Below are positions 1 to 5,470 of a stretch of 10,954 bases of DNA, piece after piece. Made by a program: the position numbers and the translations under genes. Within the stretch, counting starts at the first letter, position 1. Every line of letters starts with the position of its first letter. This DNA comes from an uncultured Eubacteriales bacterium. GTDB taxonomy: Bacteria; Bacillota; Clostridia; Oscillospirales; Acutalibacteraceae. Under the pieces are notes generated by a model, which saw only the letters and a program-made list of their open reading frames with translations, made no database searches and was not told where the DNA came from. The DNA lies in assembly GCA_902462035.1 (NCBI GenBank), contig CABQAC010000043.1, positions 1 to 10,954 on the forward strand. The letters run 5' to 3'.

Positions 1-1
1 T

Positions 2-73
2 TGCCGTTTCTCAGTTGAATACAAGGGGGGATCTAAAGTGTCCACCCCTTCCAAAGAAAAGCACAAACTTTGA
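2..73 (+). CDS. Possible C-terminal tail of an upstream gene, partial
   Basis: An open frame enters from the left edge and stops at TGA 71-73, giving 23 residues that end in STPSKEKHKL. The stop lies only seven bases before an intrinsic terminator at 81, which is what the end of a plus-strand gene should look like. The tail is basic and has no motif I recognise. In accessory regions such a tail could belong to a recombinase or mobilisation protein, but nothing here proves that. The frame is short enough to be open by chance, so confidence rests mostly on the terminator. Confidence 0.3.
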   Translation, partial: CRFSVEYKGGSKVSTPSKEKHKL

Positions 74-80
74 TACAAAA

Positions 81-109
81 ACAGCTCTCCAAAATGGAGG
101 GCTGTTTTT
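81..109 (+). terminator. Intrinsic terminator 1 of a tandem pair
   Basis: A stem of ACAGCTCTCCA against TGGAGGGCTGT (one G-U pair) with a tiny A-rich loop is followed by a run of T. It sits just after the stop at 73. Confidence 0.75.
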
Positions 110-118
110 GCGTCTATA

Positions 119-157
119 CCCGGAACCCGTGTATTTATGCGGGTTCCGGGCTTTTTT
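119..157 (+). terminator. Intrinsic terminator 2 of a tandem pair
   Basis: A perfect stem CCCGGAACCCG (119-129) pairs with CGGGTTCCGGG (140-150) around a 10-base loop, followed by CTTTTTT. Two terminators back to back suggest insulation of the region to the right from strong upstream transcription. Confidence 0.85.
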
Positions 158-336
158 CGTTTCTGGTGTAATCGGATCGGCGGGGCGAAAATTCTGCACC
201 CACCATGGCAGTGCCACCATGACGAAAAATTCCCCGCAACCATGCACCCACCTCAAAAGAGAGGGGTGCAAAAAGACATGAAGCCGAGGGATTGTTAAAA
301 TATATCCCTCGGCCCCTATACTCTTTAACGGATATT
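158..336. other. Non-coding stretch with inverted repeats, no gene seen
   Basis: No convincing gene is visible. The stretch holds an imperfect stem TGCACCC...GGGTGCA (243-270) and a clean 10-bp hairpin GCCGAGGGAT (283-292) / ATCCCTCGGC (304-313) with an AT-rich loop. Neither is followed by a T run on either strand, so they are not clear terminators. They could be remnants of a mobile-element end or structured RNA. Confidence 0.4.
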
Positions 337-513
337 TTATTCTCGCTTGAAAGGCTCGCCGCAGTCGTCGTATACCACGTTGACCTCCCGCGTGGCCCGG
401 ATGATGCCACAGCAGGTGCAGTTATAGTTTTGCTTTTAGCGCTCTGCTGGAAACGCTCCAAAGCGATTTCTTGACTTTTGCGTGTTCTTATGATAAACTC
501 TGTAAGTCGAACA
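337..513 (-). pseudogene. Frameshifted fragment of a cysteine-rich (zinc-ribbon-like) protein
   Basis: On the minus strand, the frame from about 436 to the TAA at 337-339 reads NYNCTCCGIIRATREVNVVY followed by DDCGEPFKRE. The CxCCG and DDCG cysteines look like a small zinc ribbon. Just upstream, in the neighbouring frame, a protein-like stretch reads TEFIIRTRKSQEIALERFQQ then SAKSK. One extra A in the AAAA run near 429-432 would join them as SAKSKNYNCTCCG. No start codon with a ribosome binding site is visible, and the frame closes at about 540 inside the hairpin at 518-555. The best reading is a decayed or frameshifted 3' piece of an accessory gene. The family is not recognised, and chance frames are an alternative for the upstream part. 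Confidence 0.35.
471..499 (+). promoter_or_regulatory. Candidate sigma-70 promoter upstream of the MATE gene
   Basis: TTGACT (471-476), a 17-base spacer and TAAACT (494-499) face the MATE gene. The -35 matches five of six consensus positions and the -10 four of six. Transcription would start near 506, just ahead of the hairpin at 518. Confidence 0.5.
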
Positions 514-517
514 GCCC

Positions 518-555
518 AAAGAGCGTAGAATCACGACGATTCTACGCTCTTTTTT
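518..555 (+). terminator. Leader hairpin with T run, terminator or attenuator ahead of the MATE gene
   Basis: AAAGAGCGTAGAATC (518-532) pairs perfectly over 15 bp with GATTCTACGCTCTTT (538-552), with the five-base loop ACGAC, and the T run continues to 555. It lies between the candidate promoter (471-499) and the MATE start (625), about 12 bases after the expected transcript start. It is therefore either the terminator of a short transcript or a transcription attenuator for the efflux gene. I see no clear antiterminator pairing or leader peptide, so the regulatory reading is an inference. Confidence 0.7.
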
Positions 556-624
556 GTTCTTCGTAGTTTTCAGGCAGCTTTCTCTCTGATAAAGACTCCA
601 TATCATGATCTTCAGGAGGTTTTT

Positions 625-2019
625 ATGAATCAGTCAGAAAACAGTCAATTTTTAGGAACGGAAAAAATTCGGAAGCTCATGCTGAAATTTTCTGTTCCCT
701 GCGTTCTTTCTCTTTTGGTAAGCGCTCTTTACAATATTGTTGACCAAATTTTTATCGGTAACAGTGAGCTGAGCGCTCTTGGTAATGCGGCAACCGGCGT
801 TGTTTTTCCCATCTTTATTATTGCACAGGCCTTTGCTTGGTGCTTTGGCGATGGCTGTGCGGCTTACCTGAATATTTGTCAAGGAAAACAAGATACGCAA
901 TCTGCGCATAAGGCAATTGGAACAGGAATTATAGTTACGTTACTTGCCAGTATTGTGCTGATGGCGGTTTTTTTCCCATTAAAGGCGCAGCTTTTAACTC
1001 TATTCGGTGCATCGAAAAACAGCATCGGGATGGCGATAGAGTATTTCAATATCATTTTGGTCTTTTTTCCTGTGTATATGCTTTCTAATATGATGAACGC
1101 CGTAGTCCGTGCAGACGGAAGCCCTGCTTGGTCGATGGCGTCTATGTTAGTTGGTGCAATTATCAATATAATATTAGACCCCGTATTTATTTTCGGTCTG
1201 CATTGGGGCATGAGAGGGGCGGCTCTTGCTACTGTGATCGGACAGCTTGTGTCCTTTATGATCAGCTTACTGTATTTTTTCCATACCAAGACCTTTAAGC
1301 TGACAAAGAAAAGTTTTATTCCTGATTTCAAGGTGTTTTCATCTGCTTTGAAGTTGGGGACATCTTCGTTCATAACACAGATAACCATCGTCATTATCTC
1401 ATTGGTGTGTAACATTATGCTGGCGAAATACGGCGCAATGTCACAGTATGGCGCAGATATTCCGATTGCCATTATCGGAATTGAAAGCAAGGTGTTCACT
1501 GTTGTTATCAACTTGGTTGTGGGAATTGTTCTCGGCTGCCAGCCAATTATTGGATATAACATCGGATCGAAAAATTTCAGCAGAGTAAAGAAACTATACA
1601 AGTATATTCTTCTGTGTACGATCATAATTGCTCTGGCTTCCACACTGCTATTTGAACTGGCGCCTCAGGCAGTTGTAGGTCTATTCGGTACGCCTACAAA
1701 TATCCCAAATCCCGAAGATTACTGGATTTTTGCAGAAAAAACCTTCCGTATTTTCCTCTCGCTCGTTACGTTTACTTGTGTGATTAAAATGACCTCAATC
1801 TTTTTTCAGGCAGTAGGGAAACCGATGCAAGCGATTATTTCATCTATGATACGGGATATTGTCTGCTTTATTCCGTTGATTCTGGTTCTGCCTAAATTCT
1901 TTGGTATCGAGGGTATTTTATTCGCTGCGCCAATTGCAGATTTCGTTGCCATGATTATTGCTGCTGCTTTGACTGCGGCGTTTATGCGGCCGCTGAAAAT
2001 GAAACAGTCCGATAGATGA
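625..2019 (+). CDS. MATE family multidrug efflux transporter (MepA-like)
   Basis: This 464-residue inner-membrane protein should export drugs or other organic cations in exchange for Na+ or H+. It has the length and the repeated hydrophobic pattern of about twelve membrane segments expected for the family. Typical features are YNIVDQIFIGN near residues 36-46, RADGSP at 162-167, NIILDPVFIFG at 181-191 and GMRGAALATVIGQ at 195-207. These match the clostridial and staphylococcal MepA-type branch. The ATG at 625 follows AGGAGG (614-619) at good spacing. The gene stands alone, behind a leader hairpin and before two terminators, so it is probably its own transcription unit. It is AT-richer than the genes to the right, which fits horizontal gain. 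The substrate cannot be read from sequence. Confidence 0.93.
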   Translation: MNQSENSQFLGTEKIRKLMLKFSVPCVLSLLVSALYNIVDQIFIGNSELSALGNAATGVVFPIFIIAQAFAWCFGDGCAAYLNICQGKQDTQSAHKAIGTGIIVTLLASIVLMAVFFPLKAQLLTLFGASKNSIGMAIEYFNIILVFFPVYMLSNMMNAVVRADGSPAWSMASMLVGAIINIILDPVFIFGLHWGMRGAALATVIGQLVSFMISLLYFFHTKTFKLTKKSFIPDFKVFSSALKLGTSSFITQITIVIISLVCNIMLAKYGAMSQYGADIPIAIIGIESKVFTVVINLVVGIVLGCQPIIGYNIGSKNFSRVKKLYKYILLCTIIIALASTLLFELAPQAVVGLFGTPTNIPNPEDYWIFAEKTFRIFLSLVTFTCVIKMTSIFFQAVGKPMQAIISSMIRDIVCFIPLILVLPKFFGIEGILFAAPIADFVAMIIAAALTAAFMRPLKMKQSDR

Positions 2020-2072
2020 AATGCGGTTTGTTTAGTAGCGGCATTCGGGTGTAATTTTCTCCTGATTTTTTA

Positions 2073-2084
2073 ATATCATGATAT
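2073..2084. repeat. Perfect 12-bp palindrome ATATCATGATAT
   Basis: The palindrome lies in the gap after the MATE gene. The related TATCATGATC occurs at 601-610 just before the MATE ribosome binding site, which hints at a shared operator, but two sites of low complexity are weak evidence. Confidence 0.3.
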
Positions 2085-2178
2085 AGTTATGCACCCGCTG
2101 CTTATACACGACACGCCGAGTTATAGAACGATAAAAATTTGATTGTATCAATCTTTGCGCTTTTAGACATCTGAACGA

Positions 2179-2220
2179 GACTCGTTTTTCGAACCTTTTA
2201 TCGAAAAGCGGGTCTTTTTT
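2179..2220 (+). terminator. Intrinsic terminator after the MATE gene, first of two
   Basis: GACTCGTTTTTCGA (2179-2192) pairs with TCGAAAAGCGGGTC (2201-2214), 14 bp with two G-U pairs, followed by six T. It lies 160 bases after the MATE stop. Confidence 0.85.
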
Positions 2221-2223
2221 ATG

Positions 2224-2259
2224 TCGGAGCAAGCTTTGCAAAGCTTGCTCCGATTTTTT
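2224..2259 (+). terminator. Second terminator, a perfect palindrome with a T run
   Basis: TCGGAGCAAGCTTTG (2224-2238) is followed directly by its exact reverse complement (2239-2253) and then TTTTTT. The 15-bp arms and lack of spacer make a very stable hairpin. It starts only three bases after the previous T run, so the pair blocks read-through from the MATE gene into the Fur-family gene. Confidence 0.88.
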
Positions 2260-2309
2260 GCGTTTGGCCTTCTGCAAAAGAGGAATCTCAAAAAAATTGT
2301 CTTTTCCTA

Positions 2310-2353
2310 TTGACAATCGCTCATATTTGCAGTAAGTTATTAATTGATAATAA
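2310..2353 (+). promoter_or_regulatory. Promoter and PerR/Fur-box-like operator of the Fur-family gene
   Basis: A perfect -35 TTGACA (2310-2315) is followed at 17 bases by the weak -10 TAAGTT (2333-2338). Overlapping the -10 and the likely start of transcription is TTATTAATTGATAATAA (2337-2353), an imperfect inverted repeat close to the Bacillus PerR box TTATAATNATTATAA. The position suggests autorepression by the gene that follows. Confidence 0.55.
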
Positions 2354-2373
2354 ATACTATTAAGGACTTTTTT

Positions 2374-2778
2374 ATGCTGATGAAACGCAATACAATTCAA
2401 CGTTCTCTGATTCTTGAAGCGGTAAACAAGCTAAAGTGCCATGCGACCGCAGATGAAATCTATCAAATAATTACTCATGAACATCCCCACATTAGCAAGG
2501 GAACCGTATATCGGAATTTGAAGCAGCTGTCGGAAGACGGAGAAATTCGAAAGCTGGAGGTTCCGGGCGCCGCTGATCGATTTGACCATCGATGCCATGA
2601 CCACTACCATGTAAGATGCATCAAGTGTAATCGGGTTTTTGACGTGGTTATGGACTACATCGAGGGTCTGGAAAAAAGAATTCAGGATACACAGGGTTTT
2701 GACTTTTGTGGTTATGACCTAATGTTTAAAGGAATTTGTCCGGACTGCAGAAAAAAGGAGGCGTCCAGTCATCGTTAA
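2374..2778 (+). CDS. Fur-family metalloregulator, PerR-like
   Basis: A 134-residue cytoplasmic repressor of the Fur superfamily. The winged helix includes TVYRNLKQL (residues 44-52). Two structural zinc pairs are present, C82-x2-C85 and C122-x2-C125. By alignment from memory with Bacillus PerR, the regulatory metal ligands correspond to H23, D71, H77 and H79 (RFDHRCHDHYH). The fifth, Asp104 of PerR, appears to be Glu100 here (YIEGLE), a residue more typical of Fur/Zur and linked to reduced peroxide sensing. The ATG at 2374 is chosen because AAGGA (2362-2366) precedes it; an earlier TTG at 2344 lies inside the operator. It is probably autoregulated and may co-transcribe the QueD-like gene 74 bases downstream. 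Whether it senses peroxide, iron or zinc is open. Confidence 0.9.
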   Translation: MLMKRNTIQRSLILEAVNKLKCHATADEIYQIITHEHPHISKGTVYRNLKQLSEDGEIRKLEVPGAADRFDHRCHDHYHVRCIKCNRVFDVVMDYIEGLEKRIQDTQGFDFCGYDLMFKGICPDCRKKEASSHR

Positions 2779-2852
2779 AGCTGGAAGCCTTTTCGCGCTA
2801 TCGGCACATGCGGGTGCGTAATCCCGTAAATATAAATTAGGAGGTTATCAAT

Positions 2853-3425
2853 ATGAGAAGCATCACGAAATTAGACCTGCAATACGCTCACAGATTCTAT
2901 GGCTTTAAGGGGGAAGCCCAGTATTTACATGGACATACAGGGATTCTGACCATCGAGGTCGAAGATTCGGTCGAACCAGGTGTAAATATGGTTTTTCCCT
3001 GCAATGAAATTCAAAAAACCGCGTGGGGAGTTCTGAAGAACTTCGACCATGCGTTGATTTTGCGGGAAGACGACCCTCTGCTGCCTGCCATCCTTGGTGT
3101 ATATGAGCAGCAGGGCATTCGCAATGGCGCGCCGACCAACCAGATGAAGGGTCCTGCCTTCAAAACGGATCTGGCCACCGCATATCCGGATTGCCGGTTG
3201 GTTGTTACAAAGGAAACCATGACGGTTGAGGGTATGATTAAAATTGTGTATGACCTGTTGAAGGACAAGCTGAACATTGCAAAGCTCACTTTTACCAGCG
3301 GAGTCAACGCGGCTTCGGAAGAATTCGATACAAAAAATAAGATTGACCGCTGCCCTCTTTGCGGGATTGCGCTCAACGAGAACGGCGTATGCCCAAAATG
3401 TGGATACAAAAAGGCGAAGGATTAA
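2853..3425 (+). CDS. PTPS/QueD-like protein with a C-terminal zinc ribbon and no canonical catalytic Cys
   Basis: A 190-residue protein of the 6-pyruvoyl-tetrahydropterin synthase / 6-carboxytetrahydropterin synthase fold. The three zinc histidines are visible as H13 (YAHRF), H26 and H28 (YLHGHTG), and the Asp-His pair as D65-H66 (NFDHALIL). The Cys that QueD carries four residues before HGH (KCGRLHGH in E. coli) is Ala22 here (EAQYLHGH). An insertion of about 35 residues follows the DH motif. The C-terminus adds a zinc ribbon, C167-x2-C170 and C180-x2-C183, absent from ordinary QueD of about 120 residues. AGGAGG (2839-2844) fixes the start. No other queuosine genes are in view, so it may not make queuosine. 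It follows the Fur-family gene and could belong to its regulon, as a changed enzyme or a metal-linked pterin binder. Confidence 0.8.
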   Translation: MRSITKLDLQYAHRFYGFKGEAQYLHGHTGILTIEVEDSVEPGVNMVFPCNEIQKTAWGVLKNFDHALILREDDPLLPAILGVYEQQGIRNGAPTNQMKGPAFKTDLATAYPDCRLVVTKETMTVEGMIKIVYDLLKDKLNIAKLTFTSGVNAASEEFDTKNKIDRCPLCGIALNENGVCPKCGYKKAKD

Positions 3426-3516
3426 ATTAGGGCTGACTTCTTACGGAAATCCTAGTTGGAAAAACTAAAATTGCTTTCTCTGTCATACTTGATGCCCAAA
3501 AAAAGATATCACCCCG

Positions 3517-3551
3517 AAAACCCAGTAGCAATGCGGCCTACTGGGTTTTTT
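3517..3551 (+). terminator. Intrinsic terminator after the QueD-like gene
   Basis: AAAACCCAGTAG (3517-3528) pairs with CTACTGGGTTTT (3538-3549), and the T run continues to 3551. The A run on the left arm makes it potentially active in both directions, which would suit the minus-strand operon that ends at 3795. Confidence 0.85.
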
Positions 3552-3568
3552 CGCGCCTAAAAGCGGAC

Positions 3569-3612
3569 GCGGGGCCCCCAACCTGAACGATCAGGCGGAG
3601 ACCCCGCTTTTT
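3569..3612. terminator. Second GC-rich hairpin with T run, probable terminator
   Basis: GCGGGG (3569-3574) pairs with CCCCGC (3602-3607), with an inner stem CCTGA/TCAGG and some mismatches between, followed by TTTTT. It is less regular than its neighbour. It may end either plus-strand read-through or, with its flanking A-rich arm, the minus-strand operon. Confidence 0.55.
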
Positions 3613-3794
3613 GCGTTTTGCGGACTTTCCCGTTGTGAAAGCGCAGAATTTTTCGGTATAAAACAGAGCGATTCGCCGGACGGACAAAGCCGGAATCATG
3701 CCTATAATAAGCCCTTCAGGCACAGGGGGGCAGGCGCCCTTGGCCAAGGAGGTTTTATCCGTTCGGAACGCAATAAAAAGCCACCCCCGCCCCT
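3613..3794. other. Gap downstream of the minus-strand Fe-S operon, no gene seen
   Basis: Short open frames cross this stretch on both strands but have no convincing ribosome binding site or protein-like content. A weak AAAAAGC...GCTTTTT pairing lies near 3776-3806 but is not a convincing terminator. Confidence 0.4.
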
Positions 3795-3980
3795 TTATGC
3801 TTTTTCAAAAGCTCCTTTCGGGCAAAACTTCATACATTTTCCGCAGACGATACATTTCTCTGCCGCTACCTCTGGAAGAGAATAAATGTCCCGCTGTGTA
3901 ATAGCGCCCTTGGGGCAGACCGCAATGGATGGGCACCGATGATTTTGCGGGCATTTTTGCGGGTTCACGATAATTTTCAT
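3795..3980 (-). CDS. Small ferredoxin-like protein with one altered cluster motif
   Basis: A 61-residue soluble iron-sulfur protein, last in a four-gene minus-strand operon. The C-terminal half has a standard motif, C43-x2-C46-x2-C49-x3-C53-P. The N-terminal motif is unusual: C10, N13, C16 and C22-P (KCPQNHRCPSIAVCP). Asn replaces the second Cys, and the gap before the final Cys is five instead of three. One full [4Fe-4S] cluster is expected; the other may be [3Fe-4S], use an Asn or His ligand, or be lost. The start at 3980 is chosen because ATG overlaps the TGA of the ArsR gene (ATGA) and AGAGGGA lies just upstream; a longer TTG start at 4007 is less likely. It probably passes electrons with the other Fe-S proteins of the operon. 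Confidence 0.85.
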   Translation of the reverse strand: MKIIVNPQKCPQNHRCPSIAVCPKGAITQRDIYSLPEVAAEKCIVCGKCMKFCPKGAFEKA

Positions 3981-4279
3981 TTTACAATCCCTCTTTCGTC
4001 TGTACAATAATGTTTTTTAATGGATTCGATCAATCCGATAACCCGTTCGTCCTCAATCCAGTAAATTACATTCATCCCCTGTTTTTCAGAGGAAAGGATT
4101 CCGGCGGTTTTCATCTGGTTCAAGTGCTGCGACAGGGCGGAAGCGGTAATATTGGGGGTGTATTGATGAATCTCCCCAACCGCGAGCCTCCCTTTCATCA
4201 ATGCGCATAAAATCAGCAGCCGGTGTTCATTGGCTAAGCGTTTCAGTAATTCCGCAATCTTTTTGGCCTGTTCTTCCAT
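3977..4279 (-). CDS. ArsR-family repressor, BigR/SqrR/YgaV-like persulfide-sensor candidate
   Basis: A 100-residue winged-helix repressor. The DNA-reading region is ITASALSQHLNQMKTAG (44-60), and GMNVIYWIED (68-77) is the wing. It has just two cysteines, C25 (LLILCALM) and C92 (KKHYC). These sit in the early and last helices as in BigR, SqrR and YgaV, which form a disulfide or polysulfide link on meeting sulfane sulfur. The ELCVC-type metal site of ArsR/SmtB is absent. The ATG at 4279 is preferred because AGAAGG lies nine bases upstream; an ATG at 4300 would add seven residues but has its AAGGA abutting the start. It overlaps the membrane-protein gene before it by more than 50 bases and the ferredoxin gene after it by two, so all are translated from one message. 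It probably represses its own operon through the palindrome at 5092-5104. Confidence 0.88.
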   Translation of the reverse strand: MEEQAKKIAELLKRLANEHRLLILCALMKGRLAVGEIHQYTPNITASALSQHLNQMKTAGILSSEKQGMNVIYWIEDERVIGLIESIKKHYCTDERGIVK

Positions 4280-4859
4280 GGCTTTGTGCCTTCTTTCCAT
4301 TCCTTAATTTGCAAATCCCCTGGGTCATTGTTCCCATCGGGCAATAAACGCACCACGATCTAGGCCGAAACAAAACCATCGTCACCAGTCCCAATACCGT
4401 AGAAGTAAGCATAACGCCGAAAAAGCCAAAGGCAAACTGCCCAATCCAAGGCGCCGCAAAACTGACGTCTGCCCACTGCCAGGGCAGCTTGAATACCCAC
4501 AAAAGCGTCACGGTTTGAGAGAGGGGCGCACCTGTAAATACCCTGTAAGTACCGAACAGCATCAAGCCGAACATCCACATAAAAAACGCGAGGAATCCAT
4601 ATCGAAACCATCGGCTGCGCAAAAATTTGGGCGGCGGCGTGTTCCTGGACAGCTTCAACTTTTCACCCAATATGCCCAAAAGCTGTCCGCGGCCGCAATA
4701 ACGGTTACAATAGGCTTTACTGCCCCCGAAGACAGCGACGATAAGAGGAATGCAGAAAAAGAGTACGCCCAGCCATGCAAATAGGATGTTAAAAAGCCCC
4801 AGAAACAAATAGAGCAGCTCGGCAATCCAAAGATAATCATGCCATTTCTTTTTCTTCAC
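4227..4859 (-). CDS. Membrane-bound 4Fe-4S electron-transfer protein
   Basis: A 210-residue membrane protein with about four or five hydrophobic segments (around residues 10-46, 86-108, 114-127 and 138-164). It has two cysteine motifs: C51-x3-C55 in YCNRYCGRGQLLG and C170-x2-C173-P...C183 in SWCVYCPMGTMTQGIC. This resembles the polyferredoxin-like NapH/CcoG/NosR membrane group, which moves electrons between quinones, ferredoxins and partner proteins. The GTG start (4857-4859) overlaps the TGA of the preceding ferredoxin gene (GTGA). The last 18 or so residues, polar and without motifs, run over the ribosome binding site and start of the ArsR gene. That tail may be a late extension after loss of an older stop. 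The exact electron donor and acceptor are unknown. Confidence 0.85.
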   Translation of the reverse strand: MKKKKWHDYLWIAELLYLFLGLFNILFAWLGVLFFCIPLIVAVFGGSKAYCNRYCGRGQLLGILGEKLKLSRNTPPPKFLRSRWFRYGFLAFFMWMFGLMLFGTYRVFTGAPLSQTVTLLWVFKLPWQWADVSFAAPWIGQFAFGFFGVMLTSTVLGLVTMVLFRPRSWCVYCPMGTMTQGICKLRNGKKAQSHGRTGQKDCGITETLSQ

Positions 4860-5062
4860 AGCACAGCCTCCCGTTCCATTATGTCAATTACACCGGCCGG
4901 ACATATTTTTGCGCATTTTCCACAACCGACACACTTTTCTTGGTCCACGAAAGCGGTAATGCCATAGGCAATTCGGATTGCCTCCCGCGGACATACGCGC
5001 ACACAACATCCGCAAGCCACGCATTCTTTTCCAACAACGGCTGTTTTAAGTGATTTGCTCAT
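4856..5062 (-). CDS. 2[4Fe-4S] ferredoxin, first gene of the Fe-S operon
   Basis: A 68-residue bacterial-type ferredoxin. Both cluster motifs are complete: C14-x2-C17-x2-C20-x3-C24-P and C44-x2-C47-x2-C50-x3-C54-P, with one extra Cys at 19. It is a low-potential electron carrier in the cytoplasm. AGGAGG (5068-5073 on the plus strand) lies five bases before the ATG at 5062. It is first in the operon and overlaps the membrane Fe-S gene, so it is the likely soluble partner of that protein. It shares the promoter and probable ArsR operator just upstream. Confidence 0.92.
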   Translation of the reverse strand: MSKSLKTAVVGKECVACGCCVRVCPREAIRIAYGITAFVDQEKCVGCGKCAKICPAGVIDIMEREAVL

Positions 5063-5091
5063 ACAACCCTCCTGCTATAGAAGTAATTAAG

Positions 5092-5127
5092 ATATTATTA
5101 ATATACTTCATATTTGCGAATTGTCAA
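5092..5127 (-). promoter_or_regulatory. Promoter of the Fe-S operon with overlapping palindrome (candidate ArsR operator)
   Basis: Reading the minus strand, TTGACA (5127-5122), a 16-base spacer and TATATT (5105-5100) form a strong promoter for the ferredoxin gene. The perfect 13-base palindrome ATATTATTAATAT (5092-5104) covers the -10 and reaches toward the start of transcription. A repressor bound there would block the polymerase. The ArsR-family product of the same operon is the natural candidate. Confidence 0.7.
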
Positions 5128-5470
5128 TCCAATTTTAAAAGTACAGTCATGGTAAATCGCACAAAACCAATTTCCCATAAAAGAAGATGTCATTTTGCAC
5201 GCGCTTCCTGGGTGTTTTATTCAAATTTATCTATACATATATATGCGGCTGTTCCTTTTGTGATGTTATGGCATAAAGACAGCGGCGGCAATACGATACC
5301 GTCCGAATTAATTTATGATGCGAGGGTTAAAGTTTTTGATTCATGATATGGTTTTTGCCAAGATTCAGCGTTTTCTGCGTTTCTTTTCCGCACCATCCCT
5401 TCCACGCGCACATAAAATAATGGCAAGCAATGGAATGAAAACGATGATTTGCCCAAGGAGGAATGCGTTC
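5128..5470. other. Gap between the Fe-S operon and the spore hydrolase, no gene seen
   Basis: The frames that cross this stretch are not protein-like and lack ribosome binding sites. CATAAAAT at 5411-5418 resembles the -10 of the mother-cell sporulation factor sigma-E (CATACAAT type), about 50 bases before the ATG of the spore hydrolase. I could not find the matching -35, so this is only suggestive. Confidence 0.35.

Noticed and set aside
283..313. Hairpin as a terminator
   Set aside because: The stem is good, but neither strand has a T run after it.
879..1643. A 254-codon minus-strand frame inside the MATE gene
   Set aside because: It is fully antisense to a clear transporter gene and has no ribosome binding site or known motif.
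2032..2400. A 122-codon minus-strand frame after the MATE gene
   Set aside because: It runs through two terminators and the promoter of the Fur-family gene; the peptide has no family features.
3538..3901. Short frames on both strands between the QueD-like gene and the Fe-S operon
   Set aside because: They overlap terminators or the ferredoxin gene and have no protein-like content.
5050..5346. A 98-codon plus-strand frame
   Set aside because: It covers the start and promoter of the Fe-S operon, has no ribosome binding site, and looks like translated AT-rich spacer.
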